From Hyphomicrobiales bacterium (GTDB lineage: Bacteria; Pseudomonadota; Alphaproteobacteria; Rhizobiales; Beijerinckiaceae): a DNA stretch of 52,848 nt. Location: NCBI GenBank assembly GCA_004144595.1, contig SEEM01000022.1, forward strand, positions 1-52,848, in the 5' to 3' direction. Shown here piece by piece: positions 1 to 9,248 of this stretch. How positions within the stretch are numbered: position 1 is the stretch's first letter; every line of letters begins with the position of its first letter. Below the pieces are notes generated by a model that was given only the letters and a program-made list of their open reading frames with translations, had not been told where the DNA came from and ran no database searches. The position numbers and the translations under genes are program-made.

Positions 1-548
1 TGCTGGCGGACAGGCTGATCGAGCCCGGCAACATCGTGATCGACGTCAAGACGGGCATCTCCGGCGCCGGCCGGGGCGGCGACAGCAAGTTCGGCTATGC
101 CGAGAGCAACGAGAACCTGATCCCCTACGGCCTGCTCAGGCACACCCACATGCCCGAGATCGTCAGCACGATCGAGAAGCTCAGCGGCGGCAGCGCGGCC
201 GGTCTGGTTTTCACGCCGCATCTGGTGCCGATGACCCGCGGCATCCTCGCCACCATCTACTGTCGCGGCCGCGCAACCACGGAGCAGTGCCTGGACTCAG
301 GCCGGCGCTTCTATGCCGGGCGGGCGTTCGTCCGCGTAACCGACAAGCCGCCTCAGACCAAATGGGCGACCGGCTCCAACCTCGCCTTCGTCAGCTACGC
401 GGCCGACCCGGAGCGCAACCTGGTGATCGCCATGGGCGTGGTCGACAATCTCGGCAAGGGAGCGGCGGGCCAGGCGGTGCAGAATGCGAACCTGATCTGC
501 GGCCTGCCGGAAACCGCGGGGCTGGAGGGCGCGCCCGTCTGGCCCTGA
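1..548 (+). CDS. argC: N-acetyl-gamma-glutamyl-phosphate reductase, C-terminal part
   Basis: This reading frame is open at the left edge of the window, so only the last ~180 residues are visible. ArgC makes N-acetylglutamate 5-semialdehyde in arginine biosynthesis, using NADPH in the cytosol. The visible part matches the family: the SGAGRGGDSKF stretch, the HTHMPEI segment carrying the conserved histidine, FTPHLVPMTRGILATIY, and the typical ending KGAAGQAVQNANLICGLPE. The catalytic cysteine lies upstream of the window and cannot be checked. A GTG at 36 could look like a start, but the frame continues upstream without a stop and the family is roughly twice this length, so the gene simply enters from the left. 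It converges on rpiB. Confidence 0.93.
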   Translation, partial: LADRLIEPGNIVIDVKTGISGAGRGGDSKFGYAESNENLIPYGLLRHTHMPEIVSTIEKLSGGSAAGLVFTPHLVPMTRGILATIYCRGRATTEQCLDSGRRFYAGRAFVRVTDKPPQTKWATGSNLAFVSYAADPERNLVIAMGVVDNLGKGAAGQAVQNANLICGLPETAGLEGAPVWP

Positions 549-626
549 CGAAGGCGGGCCTGAAGCCGGCCACCTCACCGGGCGTGAAGATCGGCCCGAC
601 CCGGCCGGGGATGCAGAGACGCGGCG

Positions 627-1076
627 CTAGCCTTCCAGCGCCGCGATCATCTCGACCCGCGTCGCGTGCCGGCCACCCTCGAACGCGGCGCCGAGGAACG
701 CGTCCACGATGTCCAGAGCCAGCCCTTCGCCGACCACGCGCGCGCCGAGCGACAGCATGTTGGCGTCGTTGTGCTGACGGATCATCCGGGCCGAGAACGT
801 ATCGGAGCATACGCCGCAGCGGATGCCCCTGACCTTGTTCGCCGTCATCATGATGCCCTGGCCGGTGCCGCACAGGATGATGCCGAGCCGGCAGTCGCCG
901 GAAGCGACCATGCGCGCCGCCGCCTCGCCATGCTTGGGGTAGGGTGTGCTTTCCGGTGTCGTCGGCCCGATATCGACCACGACCCAGCCCTGAGCCGCGA
1001 CATGCTTCGCGACCGCCTGCCGCAGCGGGATGGCGGCGTGGTCGCTGGAGAGGACGATGCGGTTATCGGCGGTCAC
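627..1076 (-). CDS. rpiB: Ribose-5-phosphate isomerase B
   Basis: A 149-residue RpiB/LacA-family sugar-phosphate isomerase that interconverts ribulose 5-phosphate and ribose 5-phosphate in the pentose phosphate pathway. Family features are the N-terminal SSDHAAIPL motif, the central GIILCGTGQGIMMTANK loop with its active-site cysteine, and RQHNDANMLSLGARV. I chose the GTG at 1076 because it gives the usual family length and has AGGA about eight bases upstream; the frame extends upstream, but that extension is low-complexity and has no family counterpart. Divergent from the nuclease gene at 1195. Confidence 0.92.
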   Translation of the reverse strand: MTADNRIVLSSDHAAIPLRQAVAKHVAAQGWVVVDIGPTTPESTPYPKHGEAAARMVASGDCRLGIILCGTGQGIMMTANKVRGIRCGVCSDTFSARMIRQHNDANMLSLGARVVGEGLALDIVDAFLGAAFEGGRHATRVEMIAALEG

Positions 1077-1194
1077 GGCGAGTGTCCTGTTGCATGGGTA
1101 TCGTTCGGCGGTCCGATTCCGTCGGATCGGCGGCGTCTTGTACCGTGACCGTGTCTCGTCTTCCATGGGCGGGCAATGGGAAAGCGAGACCGTG

Positions 1195-1719
1195 ATGAGC
1201 ATGATCCGGATCATCGGGCTGGCGGCGGCGCTGTCTGTCTCCTGTGCGGCTCAGGCTGCGCCGGGTGTCGAAGTCGGCTTTTCGCCGGAAGGCTCGGCGC
1301 GGGCGCTTGTCTTGCAGGTCATCGGCGAGGCGAGGCGCAGCATCCAGGTTCTGGCCTATGCGTTCCAGGCACAGGACGTCACGGAGGCGCTGGTCGCAGC
1401 CCAAAGGCGCGGGGTCGAGGTCCGCGTGGTCGTCGACAAGGATCGCAACACGGGCAAGGCCAGCAGGGCGGCCATGGATTTCGCAGTGCGCAACGGCGTG
1501 GCACTGCGCACGAACGCTCGCTTCCACCTCCATCACGACAAGACGATCATCGTCGACGTCAGCACGGTCCAGACCGGATCGTTCAACTTCGCCCCGTCCG
1601 CAGAAACAAAGAACTCGGAGAACGTCGTCGTCATCCGCGAGATGCCGGAGGTCGCGGCGCGGTTCCTGTCCCACTGGCAGTCTCGCTGGAGCGGCGGCGT
1701 GCCCTATCGCGGCCAGTAG
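1195..1719 (+). CDS. Secreted phospholipase D-family endonuclease (Nuc-like)
   Basis: A 174-residue protein with an N-terminal signal peptide (hydrophobic core, then Ala-Gln-Ala-Ala near residue 20) and a single PLD/HKD motif: His114, Lys116 and Asp121 in HHDKTIIVD, followed by TGSFNF. Single-HKD proteins of this size are typical of the Nuc family, nonspecific periplasmic nucleases that dimerise to build one active site. Starts at 1192 (GTG), 1195 (ATG) and 1201 (ATG) are all in frame; I used the first ATG. Substrate specificity (DNA, RNA or lipid) cannot be read from sequence. It stands alone. Confidence 0.85.
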   Translation: MSMIRIIGLAAALSVSCAAQAAPGVEVGFSPEGSARALVLQVIGEARRSIQVLAYAFQAQDVTEALVAAQRRGVEVRVVVDKDRNTGKASRAAMDFAVRNGVALRTNARFHLHHDKTIIVDVSTVQTGSFNFAPSAETKNSENVVVIREMPEVAARFLSHWQSRWSGGVPYRGQ

Positions 1720-1901
1720 CGCCGGGCCTGTCGGGGTCCCTGACGTCGCCTGACAGGGATGGGCTCGCCTCGCGGCTCCGTTTGCGCGATGTTCGATCAG
1801 GATAGGCTGGACCGGACGGATCAATTCGCCCGGTCCTGCGTTTCAGCGCGAACCGCCGCCGGCGGGCGGCGCCAGCCATGAACGATCGGGGGAATACGTC
1901 G

Positions 1902-2894
1902 ATGAAGGCCCTTCTTGGAGCAGCAACCCTCGCGCTTGGCCTCGGGCTCGGTGCACAGGCCATGGCCTGCGAGCTCGACCGCCCGTTGAAGATGGCGGGG
2001 CTCGACTACGATTCCGCCGCCTTCCACACCGCCGTCGCCAGCGCGATCGCCGAGCGCGGGTTCGGCTGCAAGGTCGAGCGTGTGCCGGGCGTGGTCGCGC
2101 CGCTGGTCAACGGGCTGGCGCGCGGCGACGTCGATATCGTCATGGAGATCTGGATGGCCAACCCGGTCGATGCCTGGGTGAAGGCGGCCGAGGCCGGCAA
2201 GGTCGAGCCGCTGGGCACCACCTTCCCGGATGCGAGCGAGGGCTGGTTCGTGCCGCGCTATCTCGTCTCGGGCGCGGATGCCAAGGCGCCGGACCTGAAG
2301 AAGCCCGAGGACCTCAAGCGCTACAAGGCGCTGTTCGCCGATCCGGAGGAGCCGGGGAAGGGGCGTTTCTACAATTGCGTCGCCGGCTGGGTCTGCGAGG
2401 GCATCAACACCAAGAAGCTCGCGGTCTACGGCCTCACCGAGGATTTCACCAATACGCGCGGCGGCTCTGGCGAGGCGCTGGTCGCCGCGATCGAGGCCGC
2501 GCTGAAGCGCAAGCGGCCCGTCGTGTTCTATTACTGGGGCCCGAGCTGGCTGGTCGGAGCCTATGATCTAGTCAAGCTGGAGGAAGCGCCCTTCGATCCC
2601 GCGATCTGGGCCGATCTCAAGGCCAGCGACGCTCCCAAGCGTGCCACCGCCTATCCGACGAGCAAGGTGGTGGTCGGCGCGAATATCGATTTCGCCAAGA
2701 AGGCGCCGCAACTCGCGACCTTCTTCAAGAGCTATGGCACGACCAGCGACGTGACCTCGAAGATGCTGGCCGAGGCGCGCGAGAAGGGCGTCACGCCCGA
2801 GCAGCAGGCGCTGGTCTTCCTGAAGACCCAGGGCGACATCTGGAAGAAGTGGCTCCCGGTGGATGTCGCCGGCAAGGTGACTGCCAGCTTGTGA
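1902..2894 (+). CDS. Glycine betaine/choline-type ABC transporter substrate-binding protein
   Basis: A 330-residue OpuAC/ProX-family periplasmic binding protein. It has a signal peptide ending near AQAMA and the family layout, including MEIWMANP early on and FYYWGPSWLVGAYDLVKLEE in the second lobe, with the tryptophan/tyrosine residues this family uses to cage quaternary amines. Likely ligands are glycine betaine, choline or proline betaine; the sequence does not decide. I chose ATG 1902 over ATG 1878 because a GGGGGA sits about eight to ten bases before it and because it starts directly with the signal peptide. It is translationally coupled to the permease downstream. Confidence 0.88.
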   Translation: MKALLGAATLALGLGLGAQAMACELDRPLKMAGLDYDSAAFHTAVASAIAERGFGCKVERVPGVVAPLVNGLARGDVDIVMEIWMANPVDAWVKAAEAGKVEPLGTTFPDASEGWFVPRYLVSGADAKAPDLKKPEDLKRYKALFADPEEPGKGRFYNCVAGWVCEGINTKKLAVYGLTEDFTNTRGGSGEALVAAIEAALKRKRPVVFYYWGPSWLVGAYDLVKLEEAPFDPAIWADLKASDAPKRATAYPTSKVVVGANIDFAKKAPQLATFFKSYGTTSDVTSKMLAEAREKGVTPEQQALVFLKTQGDIWKKWLPVDVAGKVTASL

Positions 2895-3748
2895 CGACCG
2901 GTCTGGTGCCGGATCTCGGCAAGGCGCTGCAAGGCGCCGTCAATCGGGCGGTCGATGCCCTCGTCACCGGATACGGCGACAGGCTGGACGGCTTCGGGAC
3001 GTTGCTCACGGCACCCGTCCGCGTGGTCGAAATGCTGCTTCAGCTTGTGCCGGTGCCGGCTTTCGTCCTGGCCGTCGCAGCCGGTGCCTGGCTCGTGACG
3101 CGGCGGCCTGTTTTCACCCTGGCGATGGCGGCCCTGCCGCTGGCGCTGGCGGGCCTGGGTGTCTGGAGCGAGGCGATGCAGTCTCTCGCCCTGGTCGCCG
3201 TCGCCGTGCTGTTCGTCGTGCTGGTGGGCCTGCCGCTCGGCGTGGCAGCGGCGCGCATGCCGCGGCTGGGGAGGGCGCTCGCGCCGCTTTACGACCTGAT
3301 GCAGACGATCCCCAGCTTCGTCTACCTGATCCCGGTCGCGATGCTGCTCGGGCTGGGGCGCGCTCCGGCGCTCGTCGCGACGCTTATCTATGCGCTGCCG
3401 CCCTTCGCGCGCTTGACCGAACTCGGCCTGCGCGGCGTCGATGCCGGGCTGGTCGAGGCGTCCCGGGCGCTGGGCCTCAGGCCGCGGCAGGCCTTCTGGC
3501 TGATCGAATTGCCGCTCGCCCGGCCGGTGATCCTGCAGGGGTTGAACCAGGCGATCATGATGGCGCTGGCCATGGTCGTTGTCGCCTCGATGATCGGCGC
3601 CAAGGGGCTGGGCGAGGTCGTCCTGCTCGGGCTTCAGCGGGCCGATCCCGGCCTCGGCTTTGTCGGCGGGCTCGGCATCGTCCTGCTGGCCGTGCTGCTC
3701 GACCGAATGGCGCAGGCGACGCTCGGCGCGCGGCAGCCCCCACGGTGA
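2891..3748 (+). CDS. Glycine betaine/choline-type ABC transporter permease (ProW-like)
   Basis: A 285-residue inner-membrane permease of the ProW/OpuAB type. It has several hydrophobic segments and the binding-protein-dependent transport signature near EASRALGLRPRQAFWLIELPLARPVILQGLNQ, followed by MALAMVVVASMIGAKGLG, which is characteristic of betaine permeases. The start is a GTG at 2891 whose last two bases overlap the TGA of the binding-protein gene, a four-base overlap that implies coupled translation. No ATPase gene (ProV/OpuAA) follows: the next gene is ssb, with its own promoter. Confidence 0.88.
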   Translation: MTTGLVPDLGKALQGAVNRAVDALVTGYGDRLDGFGTLLTAPVRVVEMLLQLVPVPAFVLAVAAGAWLVTRRPVFTLAMAALPLALAGLGVWSEAMQSLALVAVAVLFVVLVGLPLGVAAARMPRLGRALAPLYDLMQTIPSFVYLIPVAMLLGLGRAPALVATLIYALPPFARLTELGLRGVDAGLVEASRALGLRPRQAFWLIELPLARPVILQGLNQAIMMALAMVVVASMIGAKGLGEVVLLGLQRADPGLGFVGGLGIVLLAVLLDRMAQATLGARQPPR

Positions 3749-3789
3749 GGCGCGACCGAATCAGCAGGGGACAACCTCGAATCGAGCGA

Positions 3790-3818
3790 TTGAACAAAAC
3801 AAGAACATTCTTGATAAT
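3790..3818 (+). promoter_or_regulatory. ssb promoter with embedded LexA (SOS) box
   Basis: TTGAAC at 3790-3795 and GATAAT at 3813-3818 are separated by exactly 17 bases, a good sigma-70 promoter. Inside it, GAAC (3792-3795), seven bases, GAAC (3803-3806) is an exact match to the direct-repeat LexA operator known in Alphaproteobacteria. The operator covers the -35 element and half the spacer, so LexA binding should block polymerase. It lies about 75 bases upstream of the ssb start. Confidence 0.82.
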
Positions 3819-3894
3819 GCCTTCATCGGCCGATAGGGTTCGGCTCCGGTCAAGAGACCGGTTTGTCTGAAGTGCGCAGGAAATGGAGCCTGTC

Positions 3895-4470
3895 ATGGCT
3901 GGTAGCGTCAACAAGGTCATTCTGGTCGGCAATCTCGGGCGCGATCCCGAGGTGCGTCGCCTCGGCAGCGGCGAGCCTGTCGTCAATCTGCGTATCGCCA
4001 CCTCCGAGACCTGGCGCGACAAGCAGAGCGGCGAGCGCAAGGAACGCACCGAGTGGCACTCGGTCGTGATCTTCAACGAGAACCTGGCGAAGGTGGCCGA
4101 GCAGTACCTGAAGAAGGGCTCGAAGATCTATATCGAGGGCCAGCTTCAGACCCGGAAATGGCAGGACCAGTCCGGCGTCGAGAAATACACCACCGAGATC
4201 GTGCTGCAGCGCTTCCGTGGCGAACTCACCATCCTCGACAGCCGCCAGGGCGGCTCGGACGAGTATGGCGAGGGCGGTGGCAGCAGCGGCGGCTACGCGG
4301 ATGACCGCTCGGGCGGCGGCGGCTCGTTTGGCCGCTCCAGCGCGATGGGCAGCGGCAGCGCGGGCGGTGGCGGCAGTTCACGCCAGCCGGCCATGTCGGG
4401 CGGCGGCAGCGGCGGTGGTGGCGGCGGGCGTTCGTCCTCCAGCCATCTCGACGACGACATTCCGTTCTAG
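3895..4470 (+). CDS. ssb: Single-stranded DNA-binding protein
   Basis: A 191-residue SSB. The N-terminal OB fold (about residues 1-115) opens with the family hallmark [16 protein letters not shown] and contains [11 protein letters not shown] long glycine/serine-rich linker follows, and the acidic C-terminal tip DDDIPF is the docking site for repair and replication partners. I chose the ATG at 3895: an earlier ATG at 3883 contains the GGAG that serves as ribosome-binding site six bases before 3895. Transcription is probably SOS-inducible through the LexA box upstream. Confidence 0.96.
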   Translation: MAGSVNKVILVGNLGRDPEVRRLGSGEPVVNLRIATSETWRDKQSGERKERTEWHSVVIFNENLAKVAEQYLKKGSKIYIEGQLQTRKWQDQSGVEKYTTEIVLQRFRGELTILDSRQGGSDEYGEGGGSSGGYADDRSGGGGSFGRSSAMGSGSAGGGGSSRQPAMSGGGSGGGGGGRSSSSHLDDDIPF

Positions 4471-4499
4471 GTCCTGGAAATCCGCCTCGGAACTACGGT

Positions 4500-4721
4500 G
4501 TCATCCTGGGCTTGACCCGGGATTCATGCCGGAGCGAGGCAAGCTCGTTTCGAAGGGCCGGTTCTCGCAGGAGACCCGGCCCTTCTGCCGTTGGCCAGGA
4601 GCATGCCGGTTTCTCACGGAAACATGGCGTCACCCCGGACAAGCCGCGAAGCGGCGCCGATCCGGGATCCATCATAAGGCCCGGCGCTCTACGATGGATT
4701 CCAGGTCAAGCCCGGAATGAC
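4500..4721. repeat. Composite intergenic palindromic repeat
   Basis: The ssb to methyltransferase gap holds several hairpin half-units: GTCATCCTGGGCTTGACC from 4500, a GTCACCCCGGA...TCCGGGATCC unit around 4628-4670, and a closing GGATTCC...CCCGGAATGAC ending at 4721. The outer GTCAT and ATGAC ends are inverted. This is related to, but different from, the GTCATGCTCGGG-type repeat elsewhere in the window. No convincing reading frame lies in it. Confidence 0.6.
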
Positions 4722-4748
4722 GGCGTGGTTTGGTGTAAAGGCGGCGGC

Positions 4749-5540
4749 TCAGGGCCGTGCGATGACGAGGCGCAGCGAGCCGTCGAAATTAGGCTGGCTG
4801 CGCAGGAAGCCATAACGGTCGTCCCAGGCACCGCATTCCAGGTCCTGTCGCAGCTGTGCGACCGAGGCGGCGTTCGCTTCTGCGCTGACGAAGCTCCAGG
4901 CGGAGCAGGCCGAGCGCGCTCCCGGATCGAGCAAGAGTTCCGGCCGGCCGTAATAGGCCTCGTTGAAGCCGTCGCGGCAGGCAAGCGGGATCGGCACCGC
5001 GACGATCTCGACATCGCCGCCCAGCACCGCGCCGATACGGCCGAGCGAGGGGTATCGCCGCGCCTCCGTCGCCAGCACCTCCGGCGCGTAGTGATCGAGC
5101 CAGAAGGCCTGAACCAATTCGGGATCGCAGGACAGGATGGCGACGGGCCCGCGCGTCACGCGGCGCATCTCGCGCAGGCCCGCATCGAGGTCCTGCCACT
5201 GATGCACGGTGAAGGTCGCCATGCTCGCGTCGAAAGACCCGTCGGGAAAGGGCAGGGCCTCCGCCGTGGCGTCGATCGCCGCCACGATATCGGCCGGGCG
5301 TTGCGCCCGCATCGAGTCGGACGGCTCGACCGCGATCAGGTCGCGGCCACGCGGCTCGTAGGAGCCGGCGCCCGCTCCGACATTGAGGATGCGCCGGGCC
5401 GGGCCGAGAGCGGCCTCGATCAAGGCGGCGATGGCGGGTTCGGGCTGGCGATAGGAGGCATAGCCCTGTCCGATGCGGCCGTAATCGGCATCGCCCGCGC
5501 TGCCATCGGCCCGCCGGAAAGCGGAGGTCGGATCGTTCAT
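4749..5540 (-). CDS. Class I SAM-dependent methyltransferase
   Basis: A 263-residue methyltransferase of the type 11 class. Motif I is ILNVGAGAGSYE near the N-terminus, followed by an acidic loop (VEPSDSM) and DATAEALPFPDGSFDASMATFTVHQW, the usual motif II/III region. The substrate is unknown; the arrangement resembles small-molecule methyltransferases with a UbiE-like fold. The start at 5540 has GGAG about eight bases upstream and sits just before the first conserved part; a longer frame to 5708 has no support. Divergent from the msrC gene. Confidence 0.82.
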   Translation of the reverse strand: MNDPTSAFRRADGSAGDADYGRIGQGYASYRQPEPAIAALIEAALGPARRILNVGAGAGSYEPRGRDLIAVEPSDSMRAQRPADIVAAIDATAEALPFPDGSFDASMATFTVHQWQDLDAGLREMRRVTRGPVAILSCDPELVQAFWLDHYAPEVLATEARRYPSLGRIGAVLGGDVEIVAVPIPLACRDGFNEAYYGRPELLLDPGARSACSAWSFVSAEANAASVAQLRQDLECGAWDDRYGFLRSQPNFDGSLRLVIARP

Positions 5541-5673
5541 CGGCCTGTCTCCGGTGAGGCGGGCGAGGAATGGCATGATCGGGCTTTTGTCGGAAGAGGC
5601 TTCGTTGGCGTGGGCAAGTCGATGGTGGTAGGAACCGGCACCGGATTTAGAGAGCGAGCGCAGGCGAGGGATC

Positions 5674-6192
5674 ATGTTCGAGGCACGCGGCATCGCCGGC
5701 GGCAGCAAGCCGGAATTCTATCGTGAGCTTGCGGCGCAGCTCGAAGCACTTCTGGCCGGCGAGAGCGATGCGATCGCCAATGCCGCCAACACCTCCGCCC
5801 TGCTGTTCCAGATGATGCCGGACCTGAACTGGGCCGGCTTCTACATCATGCGCGGCGGGGAGCTCGTGCTCGGCCCGTTCCAGGGCAAGCCGGCCTGCGT
5901 CCGCATTCCCGTCGGCAAGGGCGTCTGCGGCGCCGCGGTGGCGCAGCAAAAATCGATGCTGGTCGAGGACGTCCATGCCTTTCCCGGCCATATCGCCTGC
6001 GATGCCGCCTCGCGCTCGGAATTGGTCGTGCCGCTGCATGGCCGCGACGGCGTCATCGGCGTGATCGATCTCGACAGCCCGTCGCCGGCGCGTTTCGACG
6101 CCGACGACCAGGCCGGCATCGAGCGCGTCGCGGCGATCTGGCTCGCCGCTTGTGGCGAGGGCGTGCAGGCCGCGCTAGCCAGAGCCTCCTGA
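5674..6192 (+). CDS. msrC: Free methionine-(R)-sulfoxide reductase (GAF domain)
   Basis: A 172-residue single GAF-domain protein matching the fRMsr family, which reduces free methionine-R-sulfoxide and so protects against oxidants in the cytosol. The family motifs are clear: NWAGFYIM, LGPFQGKPACVRIPVGKGVCG with two of the active-site cysteines, and VEDVHAFPGHIACD with the third. Length is typical. It is followed seven bases later by a ModE-like regulator, so the two are probably co-transcribed, though no functional link is known. Confidence 0.9.
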   Translation: MFEARGIAGGSKPEFYRELAAQLEALLAGESDAIANAANTSALLFQMMPDLNWAGFYIMRGGELVLGPFQGKPACVRIPVGKGVCGAAVAQQKSMLVEDVHAFPGHIACDAASRSELVVPLHGRDGVIGVIDLDSPSPARFDADDQAGIERVAAIWLAACGEGVQAALARAS

Positions 6193-6199
6193 GGCTGCG

Positions 6200-6550
6200 G
6201 TGCCCTCGCTGAGCCTGCGCATCCAGCTCGACCCCGAGGGCAGGATCGGCCCCGGCAAGATCGAACTGCTCGAGAACATCGCAACCCATGGTTCGATCTC
6301 CGCCGCCGGCCGGGCGATGGAGATGTCGTACCGGCGCGCCTGGGAACTGGTCGAGGAGTTGAACGCGCTCTTCGGCAAGCCGGTGGTGCAGCGTCAGGTC
6401 GGCGGCCGCAACGGCGGCGGCGCGCGGCTGACGGCTCTCGGAGAAGCCCTCATCCTGCGCTTCCGCGCCGTCGAGCAGACCGCGACGACGGCAGCAGCCG
6501 AGCACCTGGCTGCCCTCCAGGCCGAGATCGATCGGCCCGAGCGCGGCTGA
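6200..6550 (+). CDS. ModE-type winged-helix molybdate regulator, DNA-binding domain only
   Basis: A 116-residue protein consisting of the LysR/ModE-type winged helix: GKIELLENIATHGSISAAGRAMEMSYRRAWELVEELN (helix-turn-helix), then GGRNGGGARLTALGEALI. Full-length ModE carries two further molybdate-binding (Mop/TOBE) domains; these are absent and the gene ends normally. Start is GTG at 6200, seven bases after msrC. A perfect ModE-type operator lies in front of modA at 22.7 kb, the obvious candidate target. How a protein without Mop domains would sense molybdate is open. Confidence 0.82.
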   Translation: MPSLSLRIQLDPEGRIGPGKIELLENIATHGSISAAGRAMEMSYRRAWELVEELNALFGKPVVQRQVGGRNGGGARLTALGEALILRFRAVEQTATTAAAEHLAALQAEIDRPERG

Positions 6551-6601
6551 CGAACGCGCTCCGGCGGCGCCCTGCACCCATCGAATAGCGGATATGTGAG
6601 G

Positions 6602-6631
6602 TCCGGCCGGGAGCGCGTGCGGGCCGGATTT
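6602..6631 (+). terminator. Possible weak terminator after modE
   Basis: TCCGGCC (6602-6608) and GGCCGGA (6622-6628) can form a 7-bp stem followed by TTTGT. The uridine tract is short, so this is a tentative call. It would separate msrC-modE from the exbB operon. Confidence 0.35.
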
Positions 6632-6744
6632 GTCGTGGGCCGTAAGCGTGCCGCGTCCTCGCCGCCGGGCCGCTTTGTCTTGACATGCCCGTACGATTCG
6701 AACAGGCGTATCGCATGCGCAGCATCGCTGCTGCAAGTCTTTTT

Positions 6745-6759
6745 TTGTAATGATTCCAA
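6745..6759. promoter_or_regulatory. Palindromic candidate iron-responsive operator upstream of exbB
   Basis: TTGTAATGATTCCAA is a 15-base palindrome with 7-base arms that match at six of seven positions around a central G. It lies about 90 bases before exbB in an unusually AT-rich patch. The core AAT-N-ATT resembles the iron control element bound by Irr in rhizobia, which would fit the TonB energy-transduction genes, but a different Fur-family protein is equally possible. Confidence 0.4.
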
Positions 6760-6850
6760 TGAGGAAGCCACCAAGCCTGCAGGGCTGGGCGGCAAGCTGC
6801 GCAGCTGGCGAAAGCCGGTGTGCCGGTCCTCCAGAGAAGGCTGATTGGTG

Positions 6851-7867
<1,017 letters not shown>

Positions 7868-7870
7868 ACC

Positions 7871-8320
7871 ATGGGCGTTTCTCTCAAGGAGCCGCAGGAC
7901 GGCGACCTCGGCGAGGTCAGCGACATCAACGTGACGCCGTTCATCGACGTCATCCTCGTCCTGCTGATCATCTTCATGGTGGCGGCGCCGCTCTCGACCG
8001 TCGATGTTGCCGTCGACCTGCCGGTCTCGAACGCGCAGCCGCAGCCGCGGCCGGACACGCCGATGTTCCTGACCGTGAAGGGCGATCTCACGCTCGCGCT
8101 GGGCAATGACGCGGTGCCGCGCGAGGCCTTGCAGGCGGCCCTCGACCAGAAGACGAACCGCGACCGCGAGCAGCGGGTCTTCCTGCGGGCCGATGGCAGC
8201 GTCGCCTATAGCGAGCTGATGAATGTCATGAACCTGCTGCGCAACGCCGGCTATCTCAAGATCGCGCTGGTCGGGCTCGAGGACACCGGGCAGGGGGCTG
8301 CTGCGGGGGCCAAGCCATGA
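7871..8320 (+). CDS. exbD: TonB-system energiser, ExbD
   Basis: A 149-residue inner-membrane protein with one transmembrane helix. The signature DINVTPFIDVILVLLIIFMVAAPL contains the essential membrane aspartate (residue 26), which carries protons through the ExbB channel. The periplasmic C-terminal domain (FLTVKGDLTLALGN...) is of family length. It begins four bases after the exbB stop with GGAG in range, and its last codons overlap the tonB start (ATGA), so the three genes form one operon. Confidence 0.93.
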   Translation: MGVSLKEPQDGDLGEVSDINVTPFIDVILVLLIIFMVAAPLSTVDVAVDLPVSNAQPQPRPDTPMFLTVKGDLTLALGNDAVPREALQAALDQKTNRDREQRVFLRADGSVAYSELMNVMNLLRNAGYLKIALVGLEDTGQGAAAGAKP

Positions 8321-9180
8321 GCATGGAACGCCCGTCGATCTCCCGCTATGCGCCGGCCGCCCTGCGCTGGAGCCTGGCGGCTTTCGTGGTCGCGAGCGCC
8401 CATGGCACGGCCGGCTGGGTCGTCGCCAACTGGCAGCGCGCCGAGGCGGCGATGGGTTCGCCGCCGGCCGCTGTGATGATCGAGCTCGCGCCGCTCCCCG
8501 TCGCGCCCGAGGCGCCGCCGCAGGATGTCGCGCCCGGCCCCGAAATGGCCGAGGCGCAGCCGGAGCCCGAACCGCCGCCGCCCGAGCCGATCGAGCAGCC
8601 CAAGGAGGTCGAGCCACCTCCACCGGAGCCTGAGCCCGTCGCGATTCCCGAGCCGGAGATCAAGATTCCCGAATTGCCGCCGCTGCCGGACGCGGCTGCC
8701 ATCCTGACGCCGCCGCCGAAGGAAGAGCCGAAGCCGCCGCCGCCGGAGATGCCCAAGCCGAAGCCGAAACCCAGGATTGTCGAGAAGAAGAAGCCGATCC
8801 GGCCCGACAAGCCGAAAGCCGCGCGGACCTCGGCGCCGGTGGCGCAGGAGCAGGCGGCGCCGCGCGCGGCTGCCCCCAACTCCGGGGCATCCTCACCCTC
8901 TCCGGCCGCAACTGCGAGCTGGCGCGGCTCGCTGATGGCGCATCTCAACCGCTACAAGCGCTTCCCCGGCGGGGCCAGCCCCGGCACGGTCCAGGTCGCC
9001 TTCAGCATCGACCGGGGCGGCCGTGTGCTCTCGGCCCGCCTCGTGCGTGGCTCGGGCGATGCGGCGCTGGACGAGGAGGCGGTCTCGATGATCCGCCGTG
9101 CCAGCCCAGTCCCGGCGCCGCCGGACGGCCTGGGCGGCGGCGCGATCGCGCTCAGCGTGCCGATCAAGTTCTGGCGCTAG
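8317..9180 (+). CDS. tonB: Energy transducer TonB
   Basis: A 287-residue TonB. One N-terminal membrane anchor (about residues 14-36, SLAAFVVASAHGTAGWVVANW with the His-bearing helix typical of TonB) is followed by a very long proline/glutamate/lysine-rich spacer (about residues 55-165) that spans the periplasm. The folded C-terminal domain (about residues 200-287) contains RYKRFPGG and VQVAFSIDRGGRVLSARLVRGSGDAALDEEAV, the canonical TonB box-binding fold. The ATG overlaps the exbD stop by four bases. Confidence 0.93.
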   Translation: MSMERPSISRYAPAALRWSLAAFVVASAHGTAGWVVANWQRAEAAMGSPPAAVMIELAPLPVAPEAPPQDVAPGPEMAEAQPEPEPPPPEPIEQPKEVEPPPPEPEPVAIPEPEIKIPELPPLPDAAAILTPPPKEEPKPPPPEMPKPKPKPRIVEKKKPIRPDKPKAARTSAPVAQEQAAPRAAAPNSGASSPSPAATASWRGSLMAHLNRYKRFPGGASPGTVQVAFSIDRGGRVLSARLVRGSGDAALDEEAVSMIRRASPVPAPPDGLGGGAIALSVPIKFWR

Positions 9181-9248
9181 GCTGGGGCCGGGAACCGGAG
9201 CTACCTTCGCCGCGTAGAACGAACGGGATTTGCGAGAGGAGAAGCGCG

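Noticed and set aside
4512..5726. A 404-residue plus-strand frame
   Set aside because: It covers the repeat region and the complement of the methyltransferase gene, without any family motif.
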